Positions 23,781 through 36,657 of a DNA stretch of 64,000 nucleotides are shown in pieces (position 1 is the first letter of the stretch; each line of letters opens with the position of its first letter). Source of the stretch: Gnetum montanum (taxonomy: Eukaryota; Streptophyta; Gnetopsida; Gnetales; Gnetaceae); contig MNCI01020785.1 in assembly GCA_015680685.1 (NCBI GenBank), forward strand, positions 236,292 to 300,291. The letters are read 5' to 3'. The translations under genes and the position numbers were made by a program. The notes below the pieces were generated by a model, which saw nothing but the letters and a program-made list of their open reading frames with translations, was not told the origin of the DNA and made no database searches.

Positions 23781-26700
23781 ATGGATCCAACCAACATGAA
23801 CACTTCTAACACGTCCACTTCCAATGTCAGTCTCTCCACAGCAATGCCGATACCCATTATGCAACCCATAGGGGCCCACGGTGAGGTCAACCCCCATGGG
23901 GGACCTCATCGATCTCTCAGACTGCAAGGGAAGAATCCATCATTTAATGTCATAACACAGGAACAATATAATTTCATATGTGTAAAGATCCAAGCCGATT
24001 TGGTAGTAGATCAAACTGAACTGGAAGCTAAGAAACAGTATGAACTGATTCATAAGCGAGGACATGAGTCCATCCCCTCCCCATATGACATCATCCCTCT
24101 TCCAGTGCACTACTCTGAGCTCATCTCACAGCTCCTCCTAGTAAGGAGTTAGTCTTTCGACCAGTCCATGGTAAATCCTCAATTGGAAGAGAAGGATGAC
24201 TTTGTGGCTCAGTCCGAACACGAGGATTCGTACCATACTCTCAATCCGCATACTTACGCAAACCTGTTGTTTCATCCTTTCACGGGGGAGACTATGTCTC
24301 TCCATTCATTTAAAACCACTCAAGCACATGTGCCTCAACTGGAACCATCCACTCTTATTCCCACTCTCCCAGTGACCGATACTCAATTCAATATACCCAT
24401 CTCCACTATTCCTCCCATCACCACATTACCTCTTCTCTTACAAGCACAACCCCAACAACACCCCTCTCAAACTAATGTAGGAGTGACCTTCCCACCTTGA
24501 GTGATCGGGATGCCATCTGTGATACCTGCTTCTACATCCACTCACTACATACCATGGATTCAAACCCAAGGAACACCCTTCACCACTTCAACTCAACAAG
24601 TTCAGGATGTTCCCTCACAAATCATGACTAGAAAGTGGGTTGTGACTGGCATGCAACCGCATCAACCCCCTCACTACAATATACCACCTCCTACAATTCC
24701 ACCCATGAACATCCCTCAAGTATAACAACAACCCTTTCCTTACAATATGCCACCCTTAGTTGCACCTACCATGAATATTCCACAAGCGCAACCACCTCCA
24801 ACCAATCAACTTTCCTCTTTCCCACCCACCGTACAACAATTTAACTTACATACTACACAACATAACCAATCTACCATTTCACCTAGTGTCCAAGAATGGG
24901 CTGAAGCCAAGAAACTGATGAAAGAGCTAACTGATGAGGTCAAGCACCTCAAAATAGCCACCGACGAAGAGCTTAAGATAGTAGATTTCTATCAGGATGA
25001 CCCTATCAACTCTTCAGTTCCACCTCTAACATTACCTAAGGGTGTTTCCTTACCCACGTTAACTAAATACAATGGGGAAATAGACCCCAACGCACATCTT
25101 GTAACATTTAGACTAGAGTGCATGTTGTTTCAAGCATGGCCACATGCCATCTTGTGAGTGTTCCCCATGTCCCTCACAGGGAGAGCACTTAACTGGTATC
25201 GGGCTTTGCCCCGAAACTCCATATCTTCTTTGGAAGATTTATTACACTAGTTCATTACTAGATTCAAGTATAACTTGAAGCCTGAAGCAACAATTGATAG
25301 CCTCATACAGGTCAAGCAAGCACCGCTTGAACCTATTCAAAAATTTATTCAACGGTGGAGTGCTGCTCTCAATGAGCTCCATGAGCCAATCCCGGAGACT
25401 TATCTTCTCACTATTCTAAAGGGGGTCGTTAATGATTTTGTAAAGTCCAAATTATACTATCTTAACACATGCACTCTTAGCCAAGCATTTGTACAAATAA
25501 AAAACATAAAAGAGGCAGCCCAAAATAGCCATGACCCTCCTTACTTAGCCTTTAAAAATCAACACACTAAGAAAGACAAAGGAAAGGCTAAGGCAACTAT
25601 AGCAGCAGTAGCAGAAACACAACAAACAAGTACAAGACAACAAGGCAAACTGCCTACTGCCCCTACTAACTATGCTAGACCTGCTCCCACCACTACACCC
25701 AAATCGTCTATATCACAAACTGCTACAACATGTCATACCCAAAACTTTGAAAGGAAAGATCCCTCTCAATACACACCACTACCTGTGAAGCCTTATCAAC
25801 TGTTTGACCAACTTTTGAAGGTTGGAATGATGAAACACAAGTAGATGTCTCCTGCAGCCATTCAAAAACATGATCAATTCTGTGAATTGATCAAGAATCC
25901 AAGCTTGGCTACACCTAACGAGCCTCCTGTCCCAAAAGGCTTTAGGCTGGATAGGTTTTATGAGTACCATCAACGTAATGGGCATGGTACTAACTTTTGT
26001 TTTGCCCTGAAACAAGACATTCAACAAATGATAGATAGGGGTGAAATAACTTTCGATGAGTCCAACCCAGTTCAACCGCAAAACCAATCCATGGGCATAT
26101 ATAAGAACCCACTAAATACTAAGGAAGCACCATACATAATTAACACTATCTACTTAGATAACGAACAAGAAGCACCTAGGATTAACACCATTTATTTAGA
26201 TAATGAATAGCAAACATCTAGGAGACCCTTTGTAGTTTGTATTCCTCCTACTGCACAAACACCCACACCTCAATCATCATACCCTCCATATAACCCGCCT
26301 ACCCCGCAAAGACCCTATGTCATCCGGGTACCTCCCGTGGTGGCAGCCTCTACCATACCACCACAAGCTAAACCATACGTAGTGCATGTACCTCCTACCG
26401 CTACTACCGCAAACACGTAACCACCTACCCAGCCTGCTCCCTTTGTAGTCTGGGTGACACCTGCGGTTGCAACTACGGAGGTACAACCCCTAACTAGACC
26501 AAATCCATATGTTGTCAGGATACCCAAACATCCTGATAACTACCAATCTTCCACTCCGTAAACAAAAAATAGACCAACCCCGTATGTTGTTAGGGTGCCT
26601 AAGCATCCTAATAACCAACCTTCTGCACCTCAACCATCTACTAGGCCAACCCCATATGTCATCAGGGTACCTAGGTAGCCTGACACTCAACCACCTTCAA

Positions 26701-28123
26701 CCGTCCAACCACAACCCCGTCCTACTCCATATGTCATACGGGTTCCAAAGCAACTCGATGTTTAAAAACCAACTATTCCCCCACGCCACACATGGGAACT
26801 CCTAGCAAACAGGCTCACATAGGAACGCTTGAAGAAAGAATGTCAACGACTTGCCTTAGGATCCCCCAAGCCTACTCCATTAAGTGCAATACCCATCACA
26901 TCACCTACTAACAAACCGAACACGAGCTATAAGGGAGAATCATCGGGAATACATGATACATCCAAATCAATGATTACAGAAGAAAACGTCAAACCACCTG
27001 CACATGAGATAAAACTGTTGGGCCCGATGGACCAGGTAACCACTAACAAGCATACACCTAACGGTAAAGATTTAGCAATAGCCCTAACACAGGTTACGCG
27101 GGCACTTAAATAGAAAAACACTTCATTAAGCCTGTATGACCTAATGTTAACTTCTCAAACTCATCGCGAAGCCCTAGTACGCATGTTGATATCGATCCCG
27201 ATAAGCAAAGACTTACCTCCAAATGAACCTCCTATTCATGCAGTAATGTATTTGCCTCAAGGATTGACTTCTAAATCACTAGGCTTCCACACTAACAATG
27301 TCAAAATTGATGAGAAAACAGGAGAAGTAACAACAGCACCTATGTTCATAATGATACAAGTAAATCAATTCAAAATACATAGAGTGCATGTAGATGACGG
27401 AGCTTCCACAAACGTAATACCTTATCCCTTCATTGAACAATTAGGGCTTACGGAACTAATTAGACCAACCTCCACCACATGCTTAAAATCGTTTAGTGGA
27501 TCATGCGTAGCAGTAAAAGGCACTATAACTTTGGACTTTATAGCAAGGGATCGATTCCCCACATCTGCTAACTTCGTTGTCATCGACGAGATGCCAAGGT
27601 TCAATTTAATATTGGAAGACCCTGGCTGGCCCAACTGAAGGCAGTCTCTTTCCCCATACACCAAGAGATTCACCTACCTTATGAAGGTGGTGAAATCATT
27701 AGACAAGGGGATTTTGCTACATCTACCATCTCGTCACATACGAATACAAACCAAGGCTTGGAGGTTAAGCTTGAAGAGCCTAAACAAGATGACAACATTC
27801 TTGATAAACCGAAACCAACTACCGAACAACCAAAACAAAAGGATGACCCAAAGGAAAAACAAAGTTGCATGCAACCAATAAACAGGGATCCATCAGATGT
27901 AAAAGAAACTCCGCCTAACATAGAAATTATAGCAAACATAGAAACCATTGTACATACGGAAACACTAGAAGACACCAACATAGAGCTTGTTCCACTAGAC
28001 GTCCCTTGCGCTAAATTACCATTCAACGTGATTAGCGAAGGGGACGCTGAGTACAAAATCATACCTATTAGCCCCACTCCTAATGTTAAATTAAGAAAAA
28101 TCAAAAAATTACTAAACCATTAA
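23781..28123 (+). pseudogene. Gag-protease of the inner Tat element
   Basis: The frame starts at ATG 23781, stays in one phase to about 27615 with about thirteen stops, then shifts by one base inside the ILGRPW motif and continues to 28123. Landmarks in order: N-terminal EQYNFICVKIQADL; SIPSPYDIIPLP; a Pro/Gln-rich region; the capsid-like core with EWAEAKKLMKELTDEV, RALNWYRALP, FIQRWSAALNELHEP and FVKSKLYYL (24890-25480); a basic stretch; and a knuckle-like YHQRNGHGTNFC near 25965-26005 that lacks its first Cys. Then come about eight P-[FY]-V-[VI]-x-V-P repeats (26222-26745). The protease active site VDDGAST (about 27389-27409) and CLKSFSGSCVAVKG follow. Gag packages RNA; the protease would mature it. 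Confidence 0.87.
26222..26745 (+). repeat. Peptide repeat PYVIRVP in the Gag-protease linker
   Basis: About eight units of [KRNT]-P-[YF]-V-[VI]-x-[VI]-P, spaced 60-84 bases apart, with Pro/Gln-rich spacers. Examples are PYVVRVPKH near 26576 and PYVIRVPKQ near 26723. Similar units occur in the outer element (18930-19180) and in the third Tat element (45545-45765, minus). Confidence 0.8.
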
Positions 28124-31100
28124 ACCACATTCATCGTCCGAAATGACATTAAACCATCACATGTCTGCAACGACATAAAACTAGCCATGGCCAGAAATGG
28201 CCAGTTTACTAAGAAACCCACCAGTATCACTTGAAACTTCTCTTGTTTACACATGGCCCGAAATGGCCTTAAACTAGAACATCAAGACTATAGTCCGTCA
28301 TGACTTTAAGCTAACACACATGTGCGCATGGCCCGAAATGGCCTTAAACTAGAGAATTTTCTTACATTTGTTTTCTCTCAATTCAAGTTCACTATTCGAA
28401 TTTACATCTACATTGTTGCGTTATCAATTACAGTTTTCCTTCACATTTCCCTTTTACACAATTATGCTTCAATTACAATTACATTCTTACTTGCATTCCT
28501 ACTTCCTGCATTACACTTAAACAACAAAATGAACAAAAACATTTTACACTATTGCATCGTGTTTACATTTAAACAGCCAAAAGAACAAAAATATTTTCAC
28601 TTCAAATCTACGCTTATCATTATTCAAACAAACTCAAAATTCAAACAAAAAAAATGAATAATAGAAAACTCAACTGAAAAATTGTATAAATGTATCAAAG
28701 TCAAATTACAACTTAGCACAATGTCTCCACACAATACATAGTTCGTATACATAATCACTTTAACAAAAAAACATCAAATCAAAACTAGGCATCAAATCCA
28801 GGAGAAGCTTAGCCTTTAGGCTCCTCCGCGTCATCTTGTCCCACTCCACTAGGGCCACCTTCATCACCATCGTTACCACCATGACCTTGTACCAATAATA
28901 GGAAACAATCATTAACTAAGTCCAAAGATAACATTTCTAAGAAAAGAACAAAAAATGTTACAAGATTGAACACTCACGAAAGAGGAAGCTCTTAAGCCAA
29001 ACTCTAGTCGATGTAGGATCTCTTCTTCTGGCATACTAGACCAATCTGTTTCATCAAGGCCTAAGTCAACATCAGCTATGGCCTTACCCTTGTCCACAGT
29101 AGTCCATGTAGGACACTTAAGAGGAAATTCACCTATGGAAACCTCCCCTAAAGCGGTTGTGATCAATCTCTTAGGAGATTCCATCTCCACAACAATATGT
29201 TTAACAAACATATAAAGAAAAAAATGGCTCGGAATGGCCTTAAACTGCCAACATCTATTAACAAGAGCATTCTGTTCGCATACCCCAATGGATACATATG
29301 ACATTTCAGTTTACATTATTCAACACTTAGGAAATTTTGACTCCACATCTTACAGTTCATATTTAACACTTAGCAAAGGGTTCATTTGTATCACACACAT
29401 AACACTTAGAAAATTTTAGTTTTGGACATTAGTTTAACACCTAGAAAATATATGAAAAATTTCAAAAAATTCAAGGTTTACATTGTGGCAACACTTAGAA
29501 AATTTTTGGGTTCTGGGTCCACACACAGAGGTGTGACCTTCTCACACTTATAATTTTCTTGGGGTTTTTGGTTATATGTTGAGCGTGTGACCTTCTCACA
29601 CACTGGGCGTGTGAAGACCACACGCTGGGCATATAGGCCTTTGTATGCTCGGTATGTTAGGTTCATGCTGAGCATACCAACCAGACTTTTCACGCTGACA
29701 CCGAAACTTAAACGAAAATTTTCCAAAAAAATAAATAAATATAGAATACATATATGCTGCATGAACTAAACATTTTTGCAGTTTACACGGTTGGATCATG
29801 GCCTGCATGCTGGCTTCACAACCTCTACATTGGCCAAAGATCCCATACGCCGAGTAAATTTACCAGGAAAAACATATACGCTGATAGCAGAAAACTGGAC
29901 AATAATTGATAAAAATAGCAAAAAAAATAGATCTAGATCTATGGATCAGATACTAACTGGCGCAGGGATCCAGGCCATGAAGGGATCATAGGTTGGGGAA
30001 GGTTTCGAAGCATTTCCTCACTCTTCGTAGCGAAGGTTAGGGATGCCTCATTCTTCTCCTTGCCCTTTACTTGTTTTCCCTTGCCCATCTTGCCTGAACA
30101 CTAGCGACACTAGTTACCGATGGATCTTGCACGCTGTAGCCCAAATCTGAGGGTTTCAGGCAGATCTGAATGTTAACGCTCAGATCTACGTAGATCCACC
30201 CACGCACGTTGCAGATCTGGTCTGAAATATTACAGATCAGGGCTTGTAGATCTAATATTACAGATCAGGGCTTGTAGATCGTAGATCTGGTGCCGCACGC
30301 TCTAGATCTAATCTGTATTGTAGTAGATCTGGAAAATAGATGGACCAACGCTGTGGAAAATGGTGGTTTACGCTGCCATGGACCTATTCACGCTGGAGCT
30401 TTTGATGCACACTGACCCTGACCTAGGATTCATGTTGAAGTCTTGACCTCTACTCCTTGGCTTCACGTTGGGGTTTTGGGTTTATGCTGGCTCTTTCAAT
30501 TCAATCCTTGAGTTTACGCTAACCTGCAGTCTTTGGGTTCACGCTGCCCTCTACCTCCCTCTATTTTTACACTGCATTTTTGATGGGTTTACGCTTCAGT
30601 TTTGTTTGGTTTCTGCTGTCAATGCCTGGTTTATGCTGGAATAAGGATGAAATGTTTAGTTTTACCCAGTTTTACAATTTTCCTTTTACATGTCCCAAAG
30701 AATGTACAATTTTACTTAGCGTAAACCATAAATTTTTCTTGCATAATTATTTTACAGTTTTACATAGTGAAAATTACATTAGAATTAGCTAAAGTAAGGA
30801 TCACACCCTTCCTACAATCTAGGACGCTGTCCTATATTCTAGCATGCTGCCCTACAATCTTGCACACTATCCTACATTTTAGGATGTTGCCCCCACCATC
30901 TAGCACATTGACTCTTGTTTGGGGCACATTGTCCCTATTTAGTAGGAGTCATTTCCTATTATTTAGGACGTTGCCCCTTTCTCCACAAACGTTGATCTAT
31001 ACCCATGCTATTATTTTTCAAATTCATCTACCCGTTGACCCACATTTATAGGATCTATCCCTATTATTTAGAGCTTTGTCCTATGTCTACAAATCTTGAC

Positions 31101-31585
31101 CCACTTTTGTAGGGCGTTAAGATCCTTTTTATATATAAAATATAAAAATAACAATCAAGACCCCATACGCTGTCCCTATGGTCTACGATGTCCTAGCCTC
31201 TAGTACCATTCTTATTTTGATAAACATAAATGAACAAAAAAAACAAAAAACATAAAAAAAATATAAAAAAACAAAAAAAACCTGTACATATGTACCATAC
31301 ATGTACCAATTATTCACACCCCCTTTAATGACCCCTTGGTACTTAGAATTCTAAACAACCAACAACATACATATATACATATACGTGACCTCACCATGTA
31401 CACTAAACATAACTATGTACTCTAACCATGAACTCTAAGTTACGATTAAACTGCCATCACGGCCCGGTAAGGCCTTAAATTGCCATGATGGCCCGAAATT
31501 TCCCTAAACTATCGCACGGCCCAGTAAGGCCTTAAACTGCCATGATTAGTCCGTTATGACTATAAACTGACAGGCAAGGCCTGGT
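28124..31585 (+). other. Protease-RT spacer of the inner element
   Basis: About 3.5 kb without a sense ORF. It contains GGCC/TTAAACT motif copies (28140-28360, near 29225, 31440-31615), an antisense ORF (28800-29304), ACGCTG boxes (29580-30640), an AGATCT-rich stretch (30150-30330, with a duplicated ATATTACAGATCAGGGCTTG) and A-rich sequence (31220-31280). Ogre-type Tat elements have an intron between protease and RT. A possible acceptor here is the pyrimidine-rich stretch ending TTATTGGCAG at about 31730. Confidence 0.6.
28800..29304 (-). CDS. Antisense ORF in the inner spacer, possibly spliced
   Basis: A minus-strand ORF of 130 codons (29304-28912) with an internal ATG at 29184 (MESPKRLITTALGEVSIGEF) has code-like composition and an acidic motif (DLGLDETDWSSMPEEE). 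At its end GTGAGTG (28977-28971) is a strong splice donor. About 90 bases on, TTGGTACAAG (ending 28886) could be an acceptor. Beyond it another open stretch, rich in Gly, Asp and Glu (GHGGNDGDEGGPSGVGQ), runs to a stop near 28815. The frames on the two sides do not join cleanly with this exact acceptor, so the splice model is tentative. Antisense ORFs are known in some Tat elements such as Grande, usually near the 3' end. Function unknown. Confidence 0.45.
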
Positions 31586-34500
31586 ATGGCCCTAAACTGC
31601 CATGTGTCCAGGTACGATGATAAACTACCACCGCATACCTTAGTCACTGTCAAACGTACACATGATTTACATTGCTTGGAAAGCATAACAACCCCTCTAG
31701 CTCACTTTGCTCCCTGTTTATTGGCAGGAGCAAGTGCAATGGATTGCAAGTATCTATTTACACCATTGACCATCGATGGACCATACAAAAAGATCACAAG
31801 AGAAATCAACATAAATTCTATCGACTTAGGTCCATCAACAGGCGACACATTTGTAGCCTCAATGCAACAAACATTAGACAGCTATGAAGGTATGACAAAA
31901 TCTCTGGACATAGAAGCTGATAGCATCATTGAAGAACCTTTAACTGAAACCCCCATAACTATTCCTAATGGTGAAGTTAAAGTATTAAAATTGAGCACAC
32001 TATTACAACCTCAACTTTCCAAGGACATAAAGCACATGCTTCGAGACAACATGAAAGCATTCACTTGGTCTTACAATGACATGCCTAAACTAGATCCTCA
32101 CATTGTTCAACACAACATTATACTCAATCTCAAGTTAAGACCAGTGAAACAGAAAGCACGCAAGGTCAAACCTGAGGTAGCACTAGCAATTCACAATGAG
32201 ATCACTAACCTTTATCAAGCTGGTTTCATTCGGGCTACCAACTATGTTGATTGGGTGTCTAACATGGTTATAGTCCCCAAGAAGAATGGAAGCATTCGCT
32301 TATGCATAGACTTCCGGGATCTCAACATCGCAACCATAAAGGATGACTTCCCGCTAGCAAGCATTGATCAACTTGTTGACTCAACTGCGAGGCACGCTCC
32401 GTTGTCTTTTATGGATGGCTTTTCGGGATATAACCAGATACGGATCTACCCAGAACATCAACTCAGGATGATCTTCATGACATCATGGGGTACCTGTTGC
32501 TATACAATGATGCCATTCGGCTTGAAGAACGTTGGTGCCACATATCAGAGAGCAATGACATTCATTTTTAGCGATTACATACATCATTCGCTCAATGATT
32601 ATGTGGATGACATCGTAGTTAAATCAAAAATACCAGAGCAGCACTTACAAGACTTAGATTTGGTTTTAAAAAATTGTCTAAAATATGAACTTAGGCTCAA
32701 CCCAAGGAAATGTGTCTTTAGGGTAAAAATGGACAAGATGCTAGGCTTCGTAGTATCAGAAATCGGAATACAAGTAGATCCAGACAAGGTTAAGGCTATC
32801 ACAAACTTGAAACCACCAAGCAACCTTACCAAACTCCGAGGTCTACAATGTAGATTACAGTTCATCAGGCATTTCATAGAAAAACTGACAGACAAGTTGA
32901 AACCTATGAACCACTTGCTATGCAAGAACGTCCATTTTGAATGGACTTCAGAGTGATAGGAAGCATTTGACAACATTAAAATGGCACTTGTTCAACTACT
33001 GACAGTCTATCCACCTCAAAACAACAAACCATTCTATATCTACTTGGCCACTTCAGATTCATCCATCGCGTCTATGCTTTTCCAGAAACGAGATGATGGA
33101 ACAAAAGTTCCTGTTTATTATCTAAGCCATGCATTAGTAGCCTATGAGCAAAAGTACAATGAGGTGGAGAGGTCGTGTTTAGCCCTTATCTTTTCCTTAA
33201 AGAAATGGCTACATTACCTCTTCCGCAACCAAGTCAATATAATCTGTAAGGATAATGTGCTCAGAGCTATCACAGGCAACATTTACGAATCAAGTAAGAT
33301 AGCTCACTAGAAATCCATGATAGCTAAGTTTGACCTACACTACATAGCGCAGTCATCAGTTAACGGTCAAGCTATAGCAAATCAAATGGTTGCATCAACA
33401 ACGCATGATCAAGCAACAATAGAGCTAGAGTTCCCTGATGAAAATGTGAGTGCAATAGACATAGTGCCCGATGACTATGATGCCATTTTAAACTTTGATG
33501 GAGCATCCACCTCTAAAGGGGGAAATGCTGACGCCGTCATCACCTATCCCTCCAGGGAGATCCGACTCTTTGCTTATCATTTCGACTTTCACTATACCAA
33601 CAACGTAGCAGAGTACGAAGGTCTCCTTAGAGGTCTCATGGCAACACTAGCTTCAAACATCACACATCTCCTAGTGAGAGGTGACTCACAGTTAGTTCTA
33701 AATCAAGTCACAGGCGTATATGCATGTAAAGCTTTGCACTTACAACCATACTGCGACTTGACAAAACACTTGCTTAAACAATTCACAAACATAGATGTGC
33801 AACATGTTTCCAGAAATGATAACACCATTGCAAATGCACTTGCCACGTTAGCTCTAAACATATTGCCAAACATATTCCACATGTTGCCTAGTTCTATAAT
33901 TAGTTGTGCTAAACCCATAACTGATACTCCCGATGAATTACTGATTGCATCTGTGAGTACAACACACGCACTAGAATGGTATGATGACATAAAAGAGTAC
34001 CTTCTATGCGACAAAACACTGCAACATCTAACAAATGTACAAAAGGACGTAGTACGAAAATGTTCTCGACAGTATGCATTAGTAGGTGACACATTATGTC
34101 GTAGATCCTACGAAGGTATCCTGTTGATGTGCATTAGTAGCACTGATGGCCAAACCATCATGGAGCAAGTACATGAAGGACTATGCGGAGGGCACATAGC
34201 GCCCAAAGCAATGGCAACAAAAATAAGATGTTTGGGCTATTATTGACCACACATGGAGTACGATTGTTTCTCCAAGGCCAAAACGTGTAGCATCTGCCAA
34301 AAGCATAGCAATTTGATACATGTTCCATCAAATGAGTTGCATACCATGCAAATCACCTAGCCTTTCTAGAAGTGGGGGTTAGACATTATCAGACCAATAA
34401 CTCCCCCATCTTCTGCAGGACATAGCTTTATCATAACTACGACAAAGTATTTCACAAAATGGATAGAAGCTATCCCCCTTAGAAAGACCACATCAAAACA

Positions 34501-35215
34501 CATATGCAACTTCATTCTAGAAAACATTGTGATCCTTTTTGGCATTCCAATGACCATCATCACTGATAACGGGCCACAGTTCAGCAGTGCCGAAACTAGA
34601 ACTTTCTATGAAATCCTAGGGATCAAACATTCATTTTCATCCCCTTAATACCCTCAGAGCAATGGACAAGCCAAAGCTACAAATAAGATCATCATCACGG
34701 TGCTCAAAAGGATGCTTACATAGAGCAAATGATGGTGGCATGAGCAGCTAGTTTACACATTATGGGCTTATCGTACTATGCATCGGACTTCCATAGGTAA
34801 AACACCATATAGTCTTATTTATGGTTCAGAAGCTGTTTTACCTTTGGAGTTGCAGGTACCATCTTTAAGGATCACACTTTCCAGACTCCTTGATGAGGGT
34901 TAAAACACTGACTTGGGCATTGTTGACTTCGACTCGATGGAGGAGGAACGCACACGTGCGCTCAATTAGATCGAATGGTACCAGAAGCAACAATGACGGC
35001 GCCATCGGCACGATATTTATAAGCGCCCGATCAAGGAAGGCAACCTTGTACTTAAAGCAGTTCGGGAACACCCGAACAAATTCTCAGCCAACTGGGAAGG
35101 GCCTTACTTGGTCACCAAAGCGTATGACAATGGAGCATTTAAGCTAGCTGACATGGAAGAGAACGAGCTTGCATACCCAACCAACCACTTGTACGTGAAA
35201 CTGTTCTATGTTTGA
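31586..35215 (+). pseudogene. Pol of the inner Tat element (RT, two RNases H, integrase)
   Basis: One frame without frameshift, with twelve stops (two at 32954-32959, then 33308, 34244, 34358, 34367, 34646, 34721, 34730, 34901, 34967, 34994). RT is intact: RLCIDFRDLN, SFMDGFSGYNQI, MPFGLKNVGATYQ and the catalytic YVDD (32600-32611). The first RNase H (32981-33310) reads YIYLATSDSS, so its first catalytic Asp is gone, as in other Tat elements. The archaeal-type RNase H keeps FDGAS (Asp at 33497), EYEGLL and GDSQL (Asp at 33683), but the fourth Asp is Asn (33833). Integrase has the H/C zinc ligands, Asp at 34382 and at 34565, while the catalytic Glu is Lys (34673). The end, KLFYV, is at 35215. 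The true 5' start may be an exon at about 31731. Confidence 0.9.
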
Positions 35216-36642
35216 GCATAAACTCAAGTATGCACTCATCCTAGTGTTATGATGATAAACTACCACCAAAGTTTGTCCACAATGACAATAAACTAGCACC
35301 CGTCTGGTACGATATTAAACTGCCACAGTTTTGTTTTCCAAAGTCCGCTAAGACTATAAACTGGTTTGCCTCTCCATAGTCCGCCAAGACTATAAACTAG
35401 CAATGTACCGTCCGCTACAATGCTAAACTGGCAATGTCCAATAGGTTATGACATAAAACTAACCCACGACAGTCCACCATGACTATAAACTGGCAGCTTC
35501 ATCTCTAGCCTCCCGATCTGTAGCTGCATTCAAACTTCATTAGGTTCGTTGCCTCACTCATCATCAGTTGATCCTAACAACATTGCTGCCATTCATATTT
35601 AGTGCCTGAAATCTCATCTGGTTCCTTTGTTTCATTAGTTGCTGTTCAAGTCTAAGCTTACTCACTCACTCATGGTTTTCTTATCTTCTTGGAGTTGTGT
35701 TTGTAGGATGACACTCAGAGGTGTTTGTACGAGAATGCACTTCATCACAGTAGCAAGGTACCACATTGTTCCTAACACACATAACAAGGTTAATCAAGCC
35801 ATTCACTTGTACATTTCCTGTTACATTTTCCATCTATTCCTCAACATACACTACTCAGTTACACCCCAGACACACCCAGTGCATCCTGAAACATTGAGCA
35901 CACCATTGCACACTGCAACACTTGTAAGCAGTTCCAACACACAACATGGCACTTAAGCATGGGTACAAGATCAGAACAAAGCTCTTTACAAAAAATATAA
36001 AGAAACAAAAAAAAACACAAAAAAGGCAAAAAGAAAAAGAAAAAGAAAAAGAAAAAAATAACAAAAGAGCAAAGAACAAAGAGCAAAAAATCCAAAAAGA
36101 AACACAAGACCCTTAGCACTTCCCATACAAGCCCCAAGCGGGAAGGCAGTTCTCTTGGAGGCAAGTACTCATGTCTCAAGTGCTCAAGTAAGTTGCATGG
36201 ATTTATCTCTCCACCAACAAGTTCCCTTTTTCACCAAACAAAGGCCCTGTTCCTCCAAAGAATGCAACACATCATCATCGTGGCTTTGGTTGTGCCAACA
36301 AGTCCTCTTAAACACTAAACAAGAGTCTTGTTCTGCCAAAGGATGTACACCTCATGTTTTGGTCCAAAATCTGCTAGACAATGGCTATTGACAAGGATCA
36401 ACATGACCCATACACACACCAATGCATCCCCTTCACCATGCACAATCCCTTGATTAGTTCCCAATCCCCACAATTTCCATTTCCCTATCCAGATACAAAC
36501 TTCATTTCCCCAATCCTATGTACTACTGAACACGATGCGATGACATCTGGCCAAGTGTCAAAGGATAATATTTCTACCAAGTTTCTTGTGGTGTTTTGTA
36601 CTTCTTTGTTGACACTTCTTGAGTTAATTCCTCCAACCGCCA
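35216..36642 (+). other. 3' non-coding region of the inner element
   Basis: Positions 35240-35500 carry about eight copies of a motif ending ACTATAAACTGGCA, related to the spacer motif. An A-rich tract follows at 35990-36100. The collinear region of the outer element is 38404-39620, so this layout is family-wide. ORFs on either strand across the A-rich tract are low-complexity artefacts. Confidence 0.65.
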
Positions 36643-36657
36643 ACAAAGAGGGGCCAA
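36643..36657 (+). promoter_or_regulatory. Polypurine tract of the inner element
   Basis: ACAAAGAGGGGCCAA directly precedes the 3' LTR. The outer element has ACAAAGAGGGACCAA at the same place. Confidence 0.85.

Noticed and set aside
28322-28657. Plus-strand ORF of 111 codons in the inner spacer
   Set aside because: Low-complexity, AT-rich, starts inside a GGCC/TTAAACT motif, and has no counterpart in the outer element.
32599-34092. Minus-strand ORFs of 125 and 129 codons opposite RT and RNase H
   Set aside because: Shadows of the pol frame, which has clear motifs on the plus strand.
35855-36179. Minus-strand ORFs of 74 and 106 codons
   Set aside because: They are read from an A-rich tract (poly-Phe/Leu) in the 3' non-coding region of the inner Tat element and have no family pattern.
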